This document shows, in pieces, positions 6,922-16,266 of a DNA stretch of 64,000 nucleotides (position 1 is its first letter; each line of letters opens with the position of its first letter). Location of the stretch: NCBI RefSeq assembly GCF_019355055.1, contig NZ_CP048411.1:2755501-2819500 (forward strand). The letters are read 5' to 3'. Below the pieces are notes generated by a model that saw only the letters and a list, made by a program, of their open reading frames with translations, was not told where the DNA came from and searched no databases. Source of the stretch: Pseudomonas sp. MTM4. GTDB taxonomy: Bacteria; Pseudomonadota; Gammaproteobacteria; Pseudomonadales; Pseudomonadaceae. The translations under genes and the position numbers were made by a program.

Positions 6922-8541
6922 TTGTATAAAAAACATGCAGTTCGTCTGGTTGGCATCTTCTGCCTCGCACCCGCATTGGCGTTCGCGCAGCCTGCCAGCA
7001 ATCCAGTCAAACCTATCCAGAGCGCCCTGGAAAATCTCGCCAGCGCCTGCGCCAGTCCCCTTGCCGACATCGACCAGACGGCTTCTCGGCAGCTGACCGA
7101 GTTCTATAGTCGACAGCAGTTCGAAGCCTTGTGGACATCCTATGAGCAGATCGACACGCTGCTAGCGCAACTCGATGCGCTGGTCGACGACGGTCTGAAT
7201 CCTGCTGCTTACCATCCCGCAGCCATTCGCCGAAGCCTGTATACGGCGACGGCCGAACCGCTGCATCGCGAGTGTGGCGACATTCTCGCGACGCACGTCT
7301 ACCTGCTGGCACTGCGGCATCTGTCCCACGGGCGGCTGCCGCAGGATCGTCTGGAGCCGGTCTGGCGCAGCACCGATGCTGTGGCCCCGCAGCGGGCAGA
7401 TGAGCGGCTATTGGAGATCGCCGATGCCGGCCTGATGACCATCGTCCAGGCCTTCGATCAGGCGCGCCCGACCTTCGAGCAGTACCACAACCTGCGCAAG
7501 GCCCATGCCCGCCTGCGAGCCGAGCCCGCGCAACGCCAACTGCTGATCCCTGCCGGAGAGACTTTGCGTCCCGGTATGTCGGATGCCCGGGTTCCCTTGC
7601 TGCGCCAACGTCTGGCCGCCAGCGGCTATCTTCCCGACATCGCGGTGGAAAGCGTCCAGAACCGCTACGACCGAACCATCGAGCAGGCGCTGAAAGCCTT
7701 CCAGGCCCGCCACGGCTTGCAGGACGACGGCATATTGGGCGTCGACACCCTGGCCACTCTGAACGTCACCCCGAGTGAGCGACTGGACCAGCTGAAGATC
7801 AATCTGGAGCGATTCCGCTGGCTATCCCGCGACATCGAGGCGCGCTCGCTGTTGGTCGATATCGCTGGCGGGCGCGTCGTCTATTTCCGTGACGGGCGCG
7901 CGCAATGGGAGACACGCAGCCAGGTTGGCCGCGCGACGCGGCAGACGCCGGAGATCAAATCGACCGTCACCCGGCTGACCCTCAATCCGACCTGGACCGT
8001 GCCACCCACCATCCTGAGCGAAGACAAACTGCCCAAAATCCGTGAGGACCACGACTATCTGGCCGAGCAGGACCTGCAGGTCCTCGACTACGAGGGCAAC
8101 CCGCTGGACCCCGAACAGATCGACTGGAACGATCCCGGCCGCATTCTGCTGCGCCAGGCCGCAGGTCCGAACAACCCGCTCGGACGTCTGGTCGTCCGGT
8201 TCGACAATCCGTTTGCGATTTACTTGCACGACACGCCGAGCCAGGGCCTGTTCGATCGTTCCCAGCGAGCGTTTAGCTCCGGCTGCGTCAGGGTCGAGTC
8301 GGTCATGCAGCTGGTCGACCTGCTGCTAACCGATGGCGAACGCGAACGCTTCGCTCGGCTGCTGGAGACGGGCAAGACCCATGAGTTTCGTCTGACCGAG
8401 CCCACCCCAGTGCTGCTGGCGTACTGGACAGCCGAAGCGGACGACACCGGCGAGCCACACTATCGCCCGGACATCTATCAACGCGACCCAGACCTGATCG
8501 CCTCGCTGCGGATGGCTGACCAGAAGCTGCTGAAAGATTGA
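6922..8541 (+). CDS. L,D-transpeptidase, YcbB/LdtD type
   Basis: A 539-residue periplasmic enzyme that forms 3-3 peptidoglycan cross-links. It has a signal peptide (about 1-22, ending AFA), a scaffold domain, a peptidoglycan-binding domain (about 212-285, with TIEQALKAFQARHGLQDDG) and a YkuD catalytic domain from about 307. The catalytic motif HDTPSQGLF (His436) and the nucleophile in FSSGCVRVE (Cys455) are intact. Length and order match E. coli LdtD (YcbB). The best start is TTG at 6922, preceded by GGGAG at 6910-6914 with 7-nt spacing; it gives a proper signal peptide and no ATG lies in frame nearby. The divergent neighbour is a different L,D-transpeptidase family. Confidence 0.93.
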   Translation: MYKKHAVRLVGIFCLAPALAFAQPASNPVKPIQSALENLASACASPLADIDQTASRQLTEFYSRQQFEALWTSYEQIDTLLAQLDALVDDGLNPAAYHPAAIRRSLYTATAEPLHRECGDILATHVYLLALRHLSHGRLPQDRLEPVWRSTDAVAPQRADERLLEIADAGLMTIVQAFDQARPTFEQYHNLRKAHARLRAEPAQRQLLIPAGETLRPGMSDARVPLLRQRLAASGYLPDIAVESVQNRYDRTIEQALKAFQARHGLQDDGILGVDTLATLNVTPSERLDQLKINLERFRWLSRDIEARSLLVDIAGGRVVYFRDGRAQWETRSQVGRATRQTPEIKSTVTRLTLNPTWTVPPTILSEDKLPKIREDHDYLAEQDLQVLDYEGNPLDPEQIDWNDPGRILLRQAAGPNNPLGRLVVRFDNPFAIYLHDTPSQGLFDRSQRAFSSGCVRVESVMQLVDLLLTDGERERFARLLETGKTHEFRLTEPTPVLLAYWTAEADDTGEPHYRPDIYQRDPDLIASLRMADQKLLKD

Positions 8542-8613
8542 TGAGGCCGCGCGTATCAAACCTCCCCAACCAGGCATTCACCAGACCGGACCGGCGGCTC
8601 TGGCAGAGTGCCC

Positions 8614-8629
8614 GTAGACCGAGGTCTAC
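8614..8629. promoter_or_regulatory. 16-bp palindrome upstream of the hybrid kinase
   Basis: GTAGACC GA GGTCTAC is a perfect palindrome about 105 bases before the ATG at 8734. Its size suits a dimeric regulator of the LuxR/FixJ class. The sequence alone cannot name the factor. Confidence 0.35.
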
Positions 8630-8733
8630 TTGCGACAAACGCCTCTTTCGCAGCGACAATATCTGCAAACAATCAGTAACGCCTCGCCACATGCAGGTGC
8701 TCGGACGCCTTATGCTGGGGACGTCTTGCCGCC

Positions 8734-11700
8734 ATGGATAGCCGAGCAGAAATTTTGAACGTTGAAAATAAAGTCGACAGCCGGGTCGAAGCTGACCGAA
8801 CGACAGCGCTGGCCCAATACCGCATTCTCGATACGCCACCGGAAACGGCGTTCGATGATCTGGTGACGCTCGCGGCCGAGCTGTGCACGTGCAACAGCGC
8901 TGCCCTCATATTTCTCGACCAGGGACGCCTCTGGATCAAGGCCTCGCTCAACCTTGACGATGACAGCCGAACGCTTGCCCAGGCGCTTGATGCCTGCAGC
9001 ATGAGCGGCGCGGAAACGCAGGTGATCGAAAGCCCGGTCGAGGCATCCGCCTTCTATGCAGCCGCGCCGCTAAAGACCCCGGAAGGCCTGTTGCTCGGTG
9101 CACTGTGCGTGATCGGCGACCAGGCGCAGACCTTGTCGCAGCGCCAGCTCGGCCATCTGCAGGCATTGGCCCGGCAGGTCATGGCATTGCTCGAGTTGCG
9201 CCGCAGCTGCGAGCACGAGGAGCACAACCGGCAGATCATCGACAGCGCGCTGGATTACGCGATCCTCAGCACCGACTCCCAGGGCACCATCATCAGCTGG
9301 AACCGAGGCGCCGAGCAGATTCTCGGCTGGCAGCGGCAGGAGATCATCGGCAGCGCTATCGCCCGGATATTCACCGATGAGGATGTTACCGACGGTGTGC
9401 CGGAGAGCGAGATGCAACGGGCCGTGCAGGACGGCTCGGCAAACGACGAGCGCTGGCACCGCCGCAAGGATGGCAGTCACTTCTGGGCGGCCGGCGTGTT
9501 GATGCAGCTCAGGACCGAGCAGGGGCAGCTGCAGGGCTTCGTCAAGATTCTGCGCGACCTGACCGAACGGCTGCATGAAAAAGCATCGATTCGCGAGGTC
9601 GAGGAGCGCTACCGCGCACTGGTCGATCTCAGCCCCCAAGTGATCTGGCAATGCGATGCCAGCGGTTCGTTGATCTTCTGCAATCGCTACTGGTGCGAAC
9701 TCACCGGGCTGACGGAAAGCGAGTCCGCTGGCATGGGCTGGCTGGCCGCCGTCGCACCGGACCACCGGGACGCGGTGATGCAGCAATGGCATGGGGCATT
9801 GAAAAGCGGCAAATCCGGCAGTTTCGAAGTGCCACTGCTCAACGCCGCCGGCGAGCCACGCTGGTTCCAAGGCTGCGGCGCGCCGGTTTACGGGCATGAC
9901 GGTCGCCTGCTGCATTGGGTATTGGTGGCGCAGGACATCCATGAACGCCGCCGCGCCGAGATCGAACGGCTGGAAAGCGAGGCGTTCACCCGCAGCCTGC
10001 TGGACTCGGCCAGTGAAGGCTTCTATTCCATCGATTCCCATGGCCTCGTTACCCTCTGCAACGAGGCGTTCGTCAAGCTGCTCGGCTTCGACAGCAAAGA
10101 GCAGGTACTGGGTCGCCAGCTGCATCACGTGATTCACCACAGCCACCCGGACGGCTCGCCGTATGCGGTGGAAGATTGCCCGATCCAGCGCACCGCCAAG
10201 ACCGGCGAACCGGCACATGTCGAATACGAGCTGTTCTTCCGCCAGGACGGCAAAAGCCTGCCGGTCGAGTATCGGGTCGCGCCGCTGTACCGCGACGAAC
10301 TATTGCAGGGTGCGATATGCACCTTTACCGACATCAGCGAGCGGGCCCGCGGCGACGCGCAGCAGACCTATCTGCTGGAGCTCAGCGACCGCCTGCACGA
10401 CGCGGGTGACCGCATCGACCTGAGCGAGGTGATGCCCGAACGCCTGGTTCAACTGATCGGTATCGAGTGCCTGGCCTATGGTCATCTCGATGAGCACGAT
10501 CACCTGGTGATCGTGCAGCAATGGCCATCGGTCAACGATGCGGGACGATTGATCCGATATCCGATTGGCGGCTGCGCCCGGACCCTGCGCCTGCGGCTGG
10601 CGCAAGGGATGATTGTGCCTTTCGAAGACTTGCTGGACGAGGCCGACTGCCGCGATAACTGCGGCGCCCTGCACGAGCGTCTTGGCTATAGCAGCCTGCT
10701 ATTGGCACCGCTGCTGGCGCAGGCGCCGGATTGCGCGTTCATGTTGCTGGCTGATAAACAAGCGCGGCAGTGGAGTCAGGCGGACATCTCATTCGTACGC
10801 GAGATGGCCGAGCGCCTTCGTGCCGCGACCGAGCGTGCACGGGCACGTCGCGCCCTGCTCGAGGCCGAACAGCGGGTCAGCCTGGCCAACGAGATCGCCT
10901 CGATCGGCGTCTGGGAATATGACTATCAGCGCAACACGCTGCACTGGGATGCGCAGCTCAAAGCACTCGCCGGCGTCGCTCCCGATGCGCCCGAATTGAG
11001 CGTGAGCGAATTTCTCGCACGTGTCCATGCCGACGACCGGACCGCCCTGCTCGAGGCCTTTCGCAGCGCCCTCGAAGGCATCGGCGGTGGTGAGCTGAAT
11101 CTCGATTACCGGGTCTACGACGAGGCGAGCGACCAGTTCCGCTGGCTGACCAATCGTGGGCGCCGCCTGCTCGACGCCGACGGCAGGATTCGCCTGCTCG
11201 GTACCGCCCGGGAAATTACCGCCGAGCGCAACGCGGCATTGAAACTGCTGCGCATGAATGCCCTGCTCGAAGAGCAGATACAGGAGCGCAAGAGCACCGA
11301 GCAGCGCCAGACGGTGCTCATGGAGCTGGGTGATCTGCTGCGCGGACAGCCCGACAGCACCACCATCATTACGGCGGCCGTGCGCGCACTGGGCATGACA
11401 CTGAACGTGACCCGCGCAGCGTTTCTTTCCGTAGACCCCGGCGGCCACTACGCCACCGTCGAGCGCTACTGGAGCGACGGTGCGCTGGGCGACTACAGCG
11501 AGCGCATGTGCTTCACCGACTATGGCGACTTCATCTACGACCTGCAGAACGACGAGCTGGTGGTCGTCAATGACACCCTGCACGACACCCGTACCGCCGC
11601 GCAGGCTTCGAGCCTGCGGCTGCGGCGTATCCAGAGTCTGGTCTGCGTGCCGCTACAGGAGCAAGGGCGCCTGAGTGCCGCCTTGATCCTGTTGCAGGAG

Positions 11701-13437
11701 CACCCGCGCCAATGGGCCGAGGAAGACATCTCGTTCATACGCGAAGTGGCCGACCGAGCCTGGACCACGGACGAGCGGATGCGCGCCGAACGCGCGCTGC
11801 GCGCCAGCGAAGAACAGTTCCGTACGCTGGCCGACAACATGAGCCAGTTCGCCTGGATGGCCGATCCGACCGGGCGCATCTACTGGTACAACAAGCGCTG
11901 GTACGACTACACCGGCACCACCATGGAAGCCATGCGTGCTCTGGGCTGGCGCTCGGTACATCACCCCGATCACCACGTTCGTGTCAGCGCCTCGATGAAA
12001 CGCGCCGTGGCGATCGGCTCGACCTGGGAGGAAACCTTCCCGCTGCGTGGTAAGGATGGCCAGTACCGTTGGTTCCTCGCGCGCGCCGTGCCCATTCGCG
12101 ATGATTTCGGCCAGGTCACGCACTGGTTCGGCACCAATACCGACGTCAACGCGCAGGTAGCGGCCGAAGAGGCGCTGCGCGAGCTGAACGACAATCTCGA
12201 ACGGCGCGTTGCCGAGCGCACCCGCGAACTGGCGGAGATTAACCATCTGCTGCACCTGGAGATGGGCGAACGCGAGCGCGCCGAGGAAACCCTGCGCCAT
12301 GCACAGAAGATGGAGGCCATCGGCCAGCTCACCGGGGGCCTGGCGCACGACTTCAACAACATGCTGACCGGCGTGCTGGGCGGGCTCGACCTGATCCAAC
12401 GGCGGATTGCCAGCGGTCGGGTGAACGATCTGGGTCGCTATGTCGACGCCGCGACCAGCTCGGCCAACCGCGCAGCGGCGCTGACACACCGACTGCTGGC
12501 CTTCGCCCGTCGCCAATCGCTGGATCCGCAACCGGTGGACGTCAACCAGTTGGTGCTGTCGATGGAGGACATGCTGCGCCGCACCATGGCCGAACACATC
12601 CAGTTCGAGACGCACCTGCAGCCGGAACCCTGGCTGGCCTATACCGATGCGCACCAGCTGGAAAACGCCCTGCTCAACCTGGTGATCAACGCCCGCGATG
12701 CCATGAGCGACGGCGGCCGGCTGACCATCCAGACCGGCTGCGTACAGATCAGGGACACTCAGCCCGACAGTCCCGAGCCAGGTGACTACGTGACCCTGAG
12801 CGTCGCTGACAATGGCTCCGGCATGCCCGCCGACGTGGTCGCCAAGGCGTTCGATCCGTTCTTCACCACCAAGCCCATTGGCCAGGGCACCGGCCTCGGG
12901 CTGTCCATGGTGTATGGCTTCATCAAGCAGACCGGCGGCCATGTGCGCATCGACAGTACGCCCGGTCACGGCACCCTGATCACGCTGTTCCTCCCACGCA
13001 ATCGGGCGCAGGCCGAGCCGCAGGCAGAACATACCGGTGCGCCTGCGGCGGTACAGGGCGCGCAGACCAACGAAACCATACTGGTGGTGGAAGACGAAGC
13101 CGCAGTACGCATGCTGGTGGTCGAGGTGCTGCAGGAGTTGGGCTATCGGGTGCTCGAAGCGGTCGATGGCAACACCGCGCTGCCCCATTTGCAGAGCGAT
13201 CAGCGCATCGACCTGTTAGTCAGCGATTTCGGTCTGCCGGGCATCAACGGCCGGCAACTGGCCGAGATTGCGCGCCAGTATCGACCGGATCTGCGTGTGC
13301 TGTTTATCACCGGTTATGCCCCGAACGCCGAGGTGCGTGGAGAGTTTCTCGCTCCCGGCATGGACATGCTGGCCAAGCCTTTCAGTATCGAGATGCTTGG
13401 GGCCAAGGTCCGCCAACTGATCGAGCGCAGCGGATGA
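8734..13437 (+). CDS. multi-PAS/GAF hybrid sensor histidine kinase
   Basis: A 1567-residue hybrid kinase with no membrane segment, so probably a cytosolic sensor. Approximate domain order: GAF (25-160), PAS (170-290), PAS (295-410), PAS (415-535), GAF (550-700), PAS (715-845), GAF (860-1030), PAS (1030-1150), short coiled coil, HisKA, HATPase and receiver. The H-box is GGLAHDFNNMLTG with His1205. The ATPase shows the N-box LVINARDAM and the G-box GQGTGLGLSMVYG. The C-terminal receiver has the phospho-acceptor Asp1498 in SDFGLPG and a conserved Lys in AKPF. The kinase core is of the HDFNN class that often ends in an attached receiver. No cognate transcription factor is adjacent. The signal is unknown; several PAS and GAF domains suggest integration of redox, light or small-molecule cues. 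Confidence 0.92.
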   Translation: MDSRAEILNVENKVDSRVEADRTTALAQYRILDTPPETAFDDLVTLAAELCTCNSAALIFLDQGRLWIKASLNLDDDSRTLAQALDACSMSGAETQVIESPVEASAFYAAAPLKTPEGLLLGALCVIGDQAQTLSQRQLGHLQALARQVMALLELRRSCEHEEHNRQIIDSALDYAILSTDSQGTIISWNRGAEQILGWQRQEIIGSAIARIFTDEDVTDGVPESEMQRAVQDGSANDERWHRRKDGSHFWAAGVLMQLRTEQGQLQGFVKILRDLTERLHEKASIREVEERYRALVDLSPQVIWQCDASGSLIFCNRYWCELTGLTESESAGMGWLAAVAPDHRDAVMQQWHGALKSGKSGSFEVPLLNAAGEPRWFQGCGAPVYGHDGRLLHWVLVAQDIHERRRAEIERLESEAFTRSLLDSASEGFYSIDSHGLVTLCNEAFVKLLGFDSKEQVLGRQLHHVIHHSHPDGSPYAVEDCPIQRTAKTGEPAHVEYELFFRQDGKSLPVEYRVAPLYRDELLQGAICTFTDISERARGDAQQTYLLELSDRLHDAGDRIDLSEVMPERLVQLIGIECLAYGHLDEHDHLVIVQQWPSVNDAGRLIRYPIGGCARTLRLRLAQGMIVPFEDLLDEADCRDNCGALHERLGYSSLLLAPLLAQAPDCAFMLLADKQARQWSQADISFVREMAERLRAATERARARRALLEAEQRVSLANEIASIGVWEYDYQRNTLHWDAQLKALAGVAPDAPELSVSEFLARVHADDRTALLEAFRSALEGIGGGELNLDYRVYDEASDQFRWLTNRGRRLLDADGRIRLLGTAREITAERNAALKLLRMNALLEEQIQERKSTEQRQTVLMELGDLLRGQPDSTTIITAAVRALGMTLNVTRAAFLSVDPGGHYATVERYWSDGALGDYSERMCFTDYGDFIYDLQNDELVVVNDTLHDTRTAAQASSLRLRRIQSLVCVPLQEQGRLSAALILLQEHPRQWAEEDISFIREVADRAWTTDERMRAERALRASEEQFRTLADNMSQFAWMADPTGRIYWYNKRWYDYTGTTMEAMRALGWRSVHHPDHHVRVSASMKRAVAIGSTWEETFPLRGKDGQYRWFLARAVPIRDDFGQVTHWFGTNTDVNAQVAAEEALRELNDNLERRVAERTRELAEINHLLHLEMGERERAEETLRHAQKMEAIGQLTGGLAHDFNNMLTGVLGGLDLIQRRIASGRVNDLGRYVDAATSSANRAAALTHRLLAFARRQSLDPQPVDVNQLVLSMEDMLRRTMAEHIQFETHLQPEPWLAYTDAHQLENALLNLVINARDAMSDGGRLTIQTGCVQIRDTQPDSPEPGDYVTLSVADNGSGMPADVVAKAFDPFFTTKPIGQGTGLGLSMVYGFIKQTGGHVRIDSTPGHGTLITLFLPRNRAQAEPQAEHTGAPAAVQGAQTNETILVVEDEAAVRMLVVEVLQELGYRVLEAVDGNTALPHLQSDQRIDLLVSDFGLPGINGRQLAEIARQYRPDLRVLFITGYAPNAEVRGEFLAPGMDMLAKPFSIEMLGAKVRQLIERSG

Positions 13438-13515
13438 ACCGCAAGGAACTCACGGCAAGGAACTCTGCCAAGCGCGGTGCACTCTCTAAAGGAGGATCAA
13501 GCGGAGGCACCCATC

Positions 13516-13824
13516 ATGCGCAAATCAATACTGGCGGCAATTACCTTGAGCTGTGTCCCCTTTGGCGCGGCAATGGCTGACGGCGATTTCGTCCGACAGA
13601 TTCTCTCTTCGGGCGCGACCACTGCCTCTACCTACATGACCTTCCGCGACGACAAGCTGGTCGCCGCCGCACGTGAAGACGCCGGTAGCTTCGTTGCCAG
13701 CGATGGCGCCATCCGCGGCCCTTATCTGGAAGCGATGCTGCTGAAGATGCGCAGCGAGCAACCCGAACTGCAGGCCAGTGATATGCAGCTGGCGAGCGCC
13801 ATTCTCGCAGCCGAACAGCAGTAG
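13516..13824 (+). CDS. DUF2388 family periplasmic protein
   Basis: A 102-residue small exported protein. The start at ATG 13516 is preceded by GGAGG (13503-13507) and gives a clean signal peptide MRKSILAAITLSCVPFGAAM; an upstream in-frame ATG at 13477 would add 13 charged residues. The mature part contains the DUF2388 hallmarks: a TTASTYMTFRDDK segment, then DAGSFVASDGAIRGPYLEAM and a helix rich in Leu and Ala. Pseudomonads carry several such proteins and no function is established. It is followed 93 bases later by osmC, though co-transcription is uncertain. Confidence 0.82.
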   Translation: MRKSILAAITLSCVPFGAAMADGDFVRQILSSGATTASTYMTFRDDKLVAAAREDAGSFVASDGAIRGPYLEAMLLKMRSEQPELQASDMQLASAILAAEQQ

Positions 13825-13917
13825 CAAGCAGGCTAGCCGAAAGCCCGGACGCATTGCCTGACACGGCACCGTGACCGACATCGCCATTCGTTCAACTCTA
13901 GGCATCCGGAGGAACTC

Positions 13918-14343
13918 ATGAAAAAAACCGCATCCGCCGTCTGGCAAGGTGACCTGAAAAGCGGCAAAGGCACCATCAGCACCCAGAGCGGCGCACTGAA
14001 GGACAATCCCTACGGCTTCAACACCCGTTTCGAAGACGCACCCGGCACCAACCCCGAGGAGCTGATCGGCGCGGCTCATGCCGGCTGTTTCTCGATGGCG
14101 TTGTCGATGATGCTTGGCCAGGCCGGCCTCACCGCCGAGCGCATCGATACCACTGCCGAAGTCACCCTGGACAAGGACGGCGAAGGCTTCTCGATCACGG
14201 CCATCGCCCTGACGCTGAAAGCCAAAGTCCCCGGCGCCGATGAAAGCCAGTTTCAGCAGATCGCCAATCAGGCGAAGGAAGGCTGCCCGGTATCCAAGGT
14301 TCTCAACGCGCAGATCAGCCTGAGCGCGACACTAGAAAGCTGA
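13918..14343 (+). CDS. osmC: OsmC family organic hydroperoxide reductase
   Basis: A 141-residue thiol peroxidase of the OsmC/Ohr superfamily, sized as expected. The two redox cysteines are Cys57 in the helix motif AHAGCFSMAL and Cys123 in EGCPVSKVLN, matching the OsmC subgroup. It detoxifies organic hydroperoxides in the cytosol, and OsmC proteins are commonly induced by osmotic or stationary-phase stress. The start ATG at 13918 is preceded by CCGGAGGAACTC. The gene ends in the strong bidirectional hairpin at 14355-14393, convergent with the TRAP binding-protein gene. Confidence 0.94.
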   Translation: MKKTASAVWQGDLKSGKGTISTQSGALKDNPYGFNTRFEDAPGTNPEELIGAAHAGCFSMALSMMLGQAGLTAERIDTTAEVTLDKDGEGFSITAIALTLKAKVPGADESQFQQIANQAKEGCPVSKVLNAQISLSATLES

Positions 14344-14354
14344 TTCGGCAGGTT

Positions 14355-14393
14355 GAAACGAGAACGCCGCCCCTCGGGCGGCGTTCTCGTTTC
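14355..14393. terminator. bidirectional terminator between osmC and the TRAP binding-protein gene
   Basis: A perfect 18-bp stem with a 3-nt loop (CTC). The outer arms end GAAACG and CGTTTC, giving short A/T tracts on both sides. It serves the convergent genes ending at 14343 and 14410. Confidence 0.85.
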
Positions 14394-14409
14394 GGACGGC
14401 TTGCGACCA

Positions 14410-15525
14410 TCAGCCACGAATGTTGTAGATGTCCTTCTCGTTCAGCTCGGCATATTCGTACAGACGCTTGAGATAGGCGCTCTGCTGTTCCCAGACCTTG
14501 GCGGCAACCGGGTCGGCAGCGGCGGAGGCATCGACCACTTCGGCGGCCACTTCCTTCAGACGCGCCAGTACGTCATCCGGCAGACGGCGAACTTCGACGC
14601 CCTGCTCGCGCAGTTGTTCGAGCGCTTCCATGTTCTTCGCGTTGTAGTCGTCGAGCATGTCGCCGTTGACCGCACGGGCCGCAGCCCGAACGATGGCTTT
14701 GAGGTCGTCCGGCAGGGTTTCCCAGGCCTTGAGGTTGACGTCCAGCTCGAAGGTCACGTTCGGCTCCTGCCAGCCCGGCGTGTAGTAGTACTTCGATGCC
14801 TTGTGCAGGCCCAGGGCCAGGTCGTTGTACGGGCCGATCCACTCGGTGGCGTCGATGGCGCCGGTCTGCAGCGCGGTGAAAATCTCCCCGGCAGGCATGT
14901 TGACCACGGTGCCGCCCATCTTGGTCAGCACTTCGCCGCCTAGGCCCGGGGTACGCATCTTCAGGCCCTCGAAATCCTGGACCGAATTGATTTCCTTGTT
15001 GAACCAGCCAGCAGTCTGCACGCCGGTCGCGCCGCAAGCCATCGGCAGAACGCCGTACGGCTTGTAAACCTCTTCCCAAAGTTTCATGCCGCCGCCGTAA
15101 TGCAGCCAGGCGTTCATTTCCTGGGCGTTCGGCCCGAACGGCAGTGCGCAGAAGAACTGCGCCGCCGGGACCTTGCCTTTCCAGTAGTAGGGGGCGCCAT
15201 GTCCCATTTCGGCGGTACCGCGAGAGACGGCATCGAATACTTCCAGCGCGGGCACCAGCTCACCAGCGGCATAAACCTTGACCGTCAGGCGGCCACTGCT
15301 CATTTCATTGACCAGCTTGGCGAAGTTCTCAGCACCGACGCCCACGCCCGGGAAGTTCTTCGGCCAGGAGGTGACCATCTTCCAGTTGAATTTCTCGGTG
15401 CTTGCAGTGCCTTCGCTTGCACTGCCTTCGGATGGGGCAGCGGTCTCGGCTTCCTTATTGCAGCCGGCCAGCGCTGTAGCAGCCAGGCCAACGCCCGCGG
15501 CGGCCAGAATTTGACGACGTTTCAT
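14410..15525 (-). CDS. TRAP transporter substrate-binding protein, TakP-like
   Basis: A 371-residue extracytoplasmic binding protein of the DctP superfamily. The N-terminus combines a twin-arginine motif (MKRRQIL) with a lipobox (LAGC), so it is probably a Tat-exported lipoprotein. The mature chain contains the TakP-subgroup hallmarks KMVTSWPKNFPG, MGHGAPYYWKGK, MRTPGLGGEV and ATEWIGPYNDLALG. Proteins of this subgroup bind 2-oxo acids or lactate, often with a metal ion, so an alpha-keto or hydroxy-acid ligand is inferred. The start has AAGGAG seven bases upstream. Unusually, the gene is divergent from its membrane partners (15721-17635), with the palindrome at 15632-15645 between them. Confidence 0.9.
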   Translation of the reverse strand: MKRRQILAAAGVGLAATALAGCNKEAETAAPSEGSASEGTASTEKFNWKMVTSWPKNFPGVGVGAENFAKLVNEMSSGRLTVKVYAAGELVPALEVFDAVSRGTAEMGHGAPYYWKGKVPAAQFFCALPFGPNAQEMNAWLHYGGGMKLWEEVYKPYGVLPMACGATGVQTAGWFNKEINSVQDFEGLKMRTPGLGGEVLTKMGGTVVNMPAGEIFTALQTGAIDATEWIGPYNDLALGLHKASKYYYTPGWQEPNVTFELDVNLKAWETLPDDLKAIVRAAARAVNGDMLDDYNAKNMEALEQLREQGVEVRRLPDDVLARLKEVAAEVVDASAAADPVAAKVWEQQSAYLKRLYEYAELNEKDIYNIRG

Positions 15526-15617
15526 GGGTAACTCCTTGTTGTTGTAATGCTGAATATCGGAATGCCGTACTCAGGTGGTTCTAGCTATCATATGGCTATC
15601 TTTCGCTCAAGCGCCGC

Positions 15618-15645
15618 GACTACGTATAGCGACTACGTACGTAGT
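15618..15645. promoter_or_regulatory. putative operator: tandem GACTACGTA units and a 14-bp palindrome
   Basis: GACTACGTA occurs at 15618-15626 and again at 15631-15639, 13 bases apart. The second copy is part of the perfect palindrome ACTACGTACGTAGT (15632-15645). It lies in the 195-bp divergent region of the TRAP genes and could control both directions. Confidence 0.45.
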
Positions 15646-15720
15646 ACTGCTGGTTGCGGCCTTGTCGCGGCGACGCCTAGAATCGCCGGCCGTCTGGGCC
15701 ATAACAATAAAGGATCTGCC

Positions 15721-16266
15721 ATGTCGAAACATGCCCCTCCCTTGCTCGGTGTCGCGCACTTTATCGACGCTGCGAACGCCCGCTTCGGTCAGGCCTGCGC
15801 CTGGCTGACCCTGTTTCTGGTCCTCGGCACAGCCTTGGTAGTGGTGCTGCGCTATGGCTTCGGTATTGGCGCAACCGCCTTGCAAGAAGCCGTTCTCTAT
15901 GCCCACGCACTGGTCTTCATGGGCGCCGCCGCCTGGGTCCTGCAACGCAACGGCCATGTTCGCGTAGATATCTTCTATCAGCGATTCAGCCCCCGCTACC
16001 AGGCCTTGGTCGAAGTACTTGGCACCCTTCTATTTCTTCTGCCCGTCTGCCTGTTTCTCGGCTGGGCCAGCTGGGATTACGTCGGCAATTCCTGGGCGAC
16101 GCTGGAAGCTTCCAGCGAAACGGGCGGCCTGAAACTCGTTTTCCTACAGAAGAGCATCATCCTGGTTCTGGTTGTCAGCCTGGCCCTGCAAGGCATATCG
16201 GAAATCATCAAGGCTGCTTACATCGTTGCCGGACGCCTGCCGGAGCCGGAGGTGAAGCATGGCTGA
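15721..16266 (+). CDS. TRAP transporter small permease subunit (DctQ)
   Basis: A 181-residue inner-membrane protein with four hydrophobic segments (about 25-45, 55-75, 95-120 and 145-165), the DctQ layout. The start at ATG 15721 follows AAAGGATCTGCC; the upstream in-frame ATG at 15547 lies in the control region and would add 58 non-conserved residues. DctQ pairs with DctM to form the sodium-driven transporter fed by the binding protein encoded on the other strand. Its stop overlaps the dctM start by 8 bases, so the two are translationally coupled. Confidence 0.9.
   Translation: MSKHAPPLLGVAHFIDAANARFGQACAWLTLFLVLGTALVVVLRYGFGIGATALQEAVLYAHALVFMGAAAWVLQRNGHVRVDIFYQRFSPRYQALVEVLGTLLFLLPVCLFLGWASWDYVGNSWATLEASSETGGLKLVFLQKSIILVLVVSLALQGISEIIKAAYIVAGRLPEPEVKHG

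Noticed and set aside
11653..13188. 511-codon minus-strand ORF
   Set aside because: Antisense shadow of the hybrid kinase gene with His/Gln-rich sequence and no motifs.
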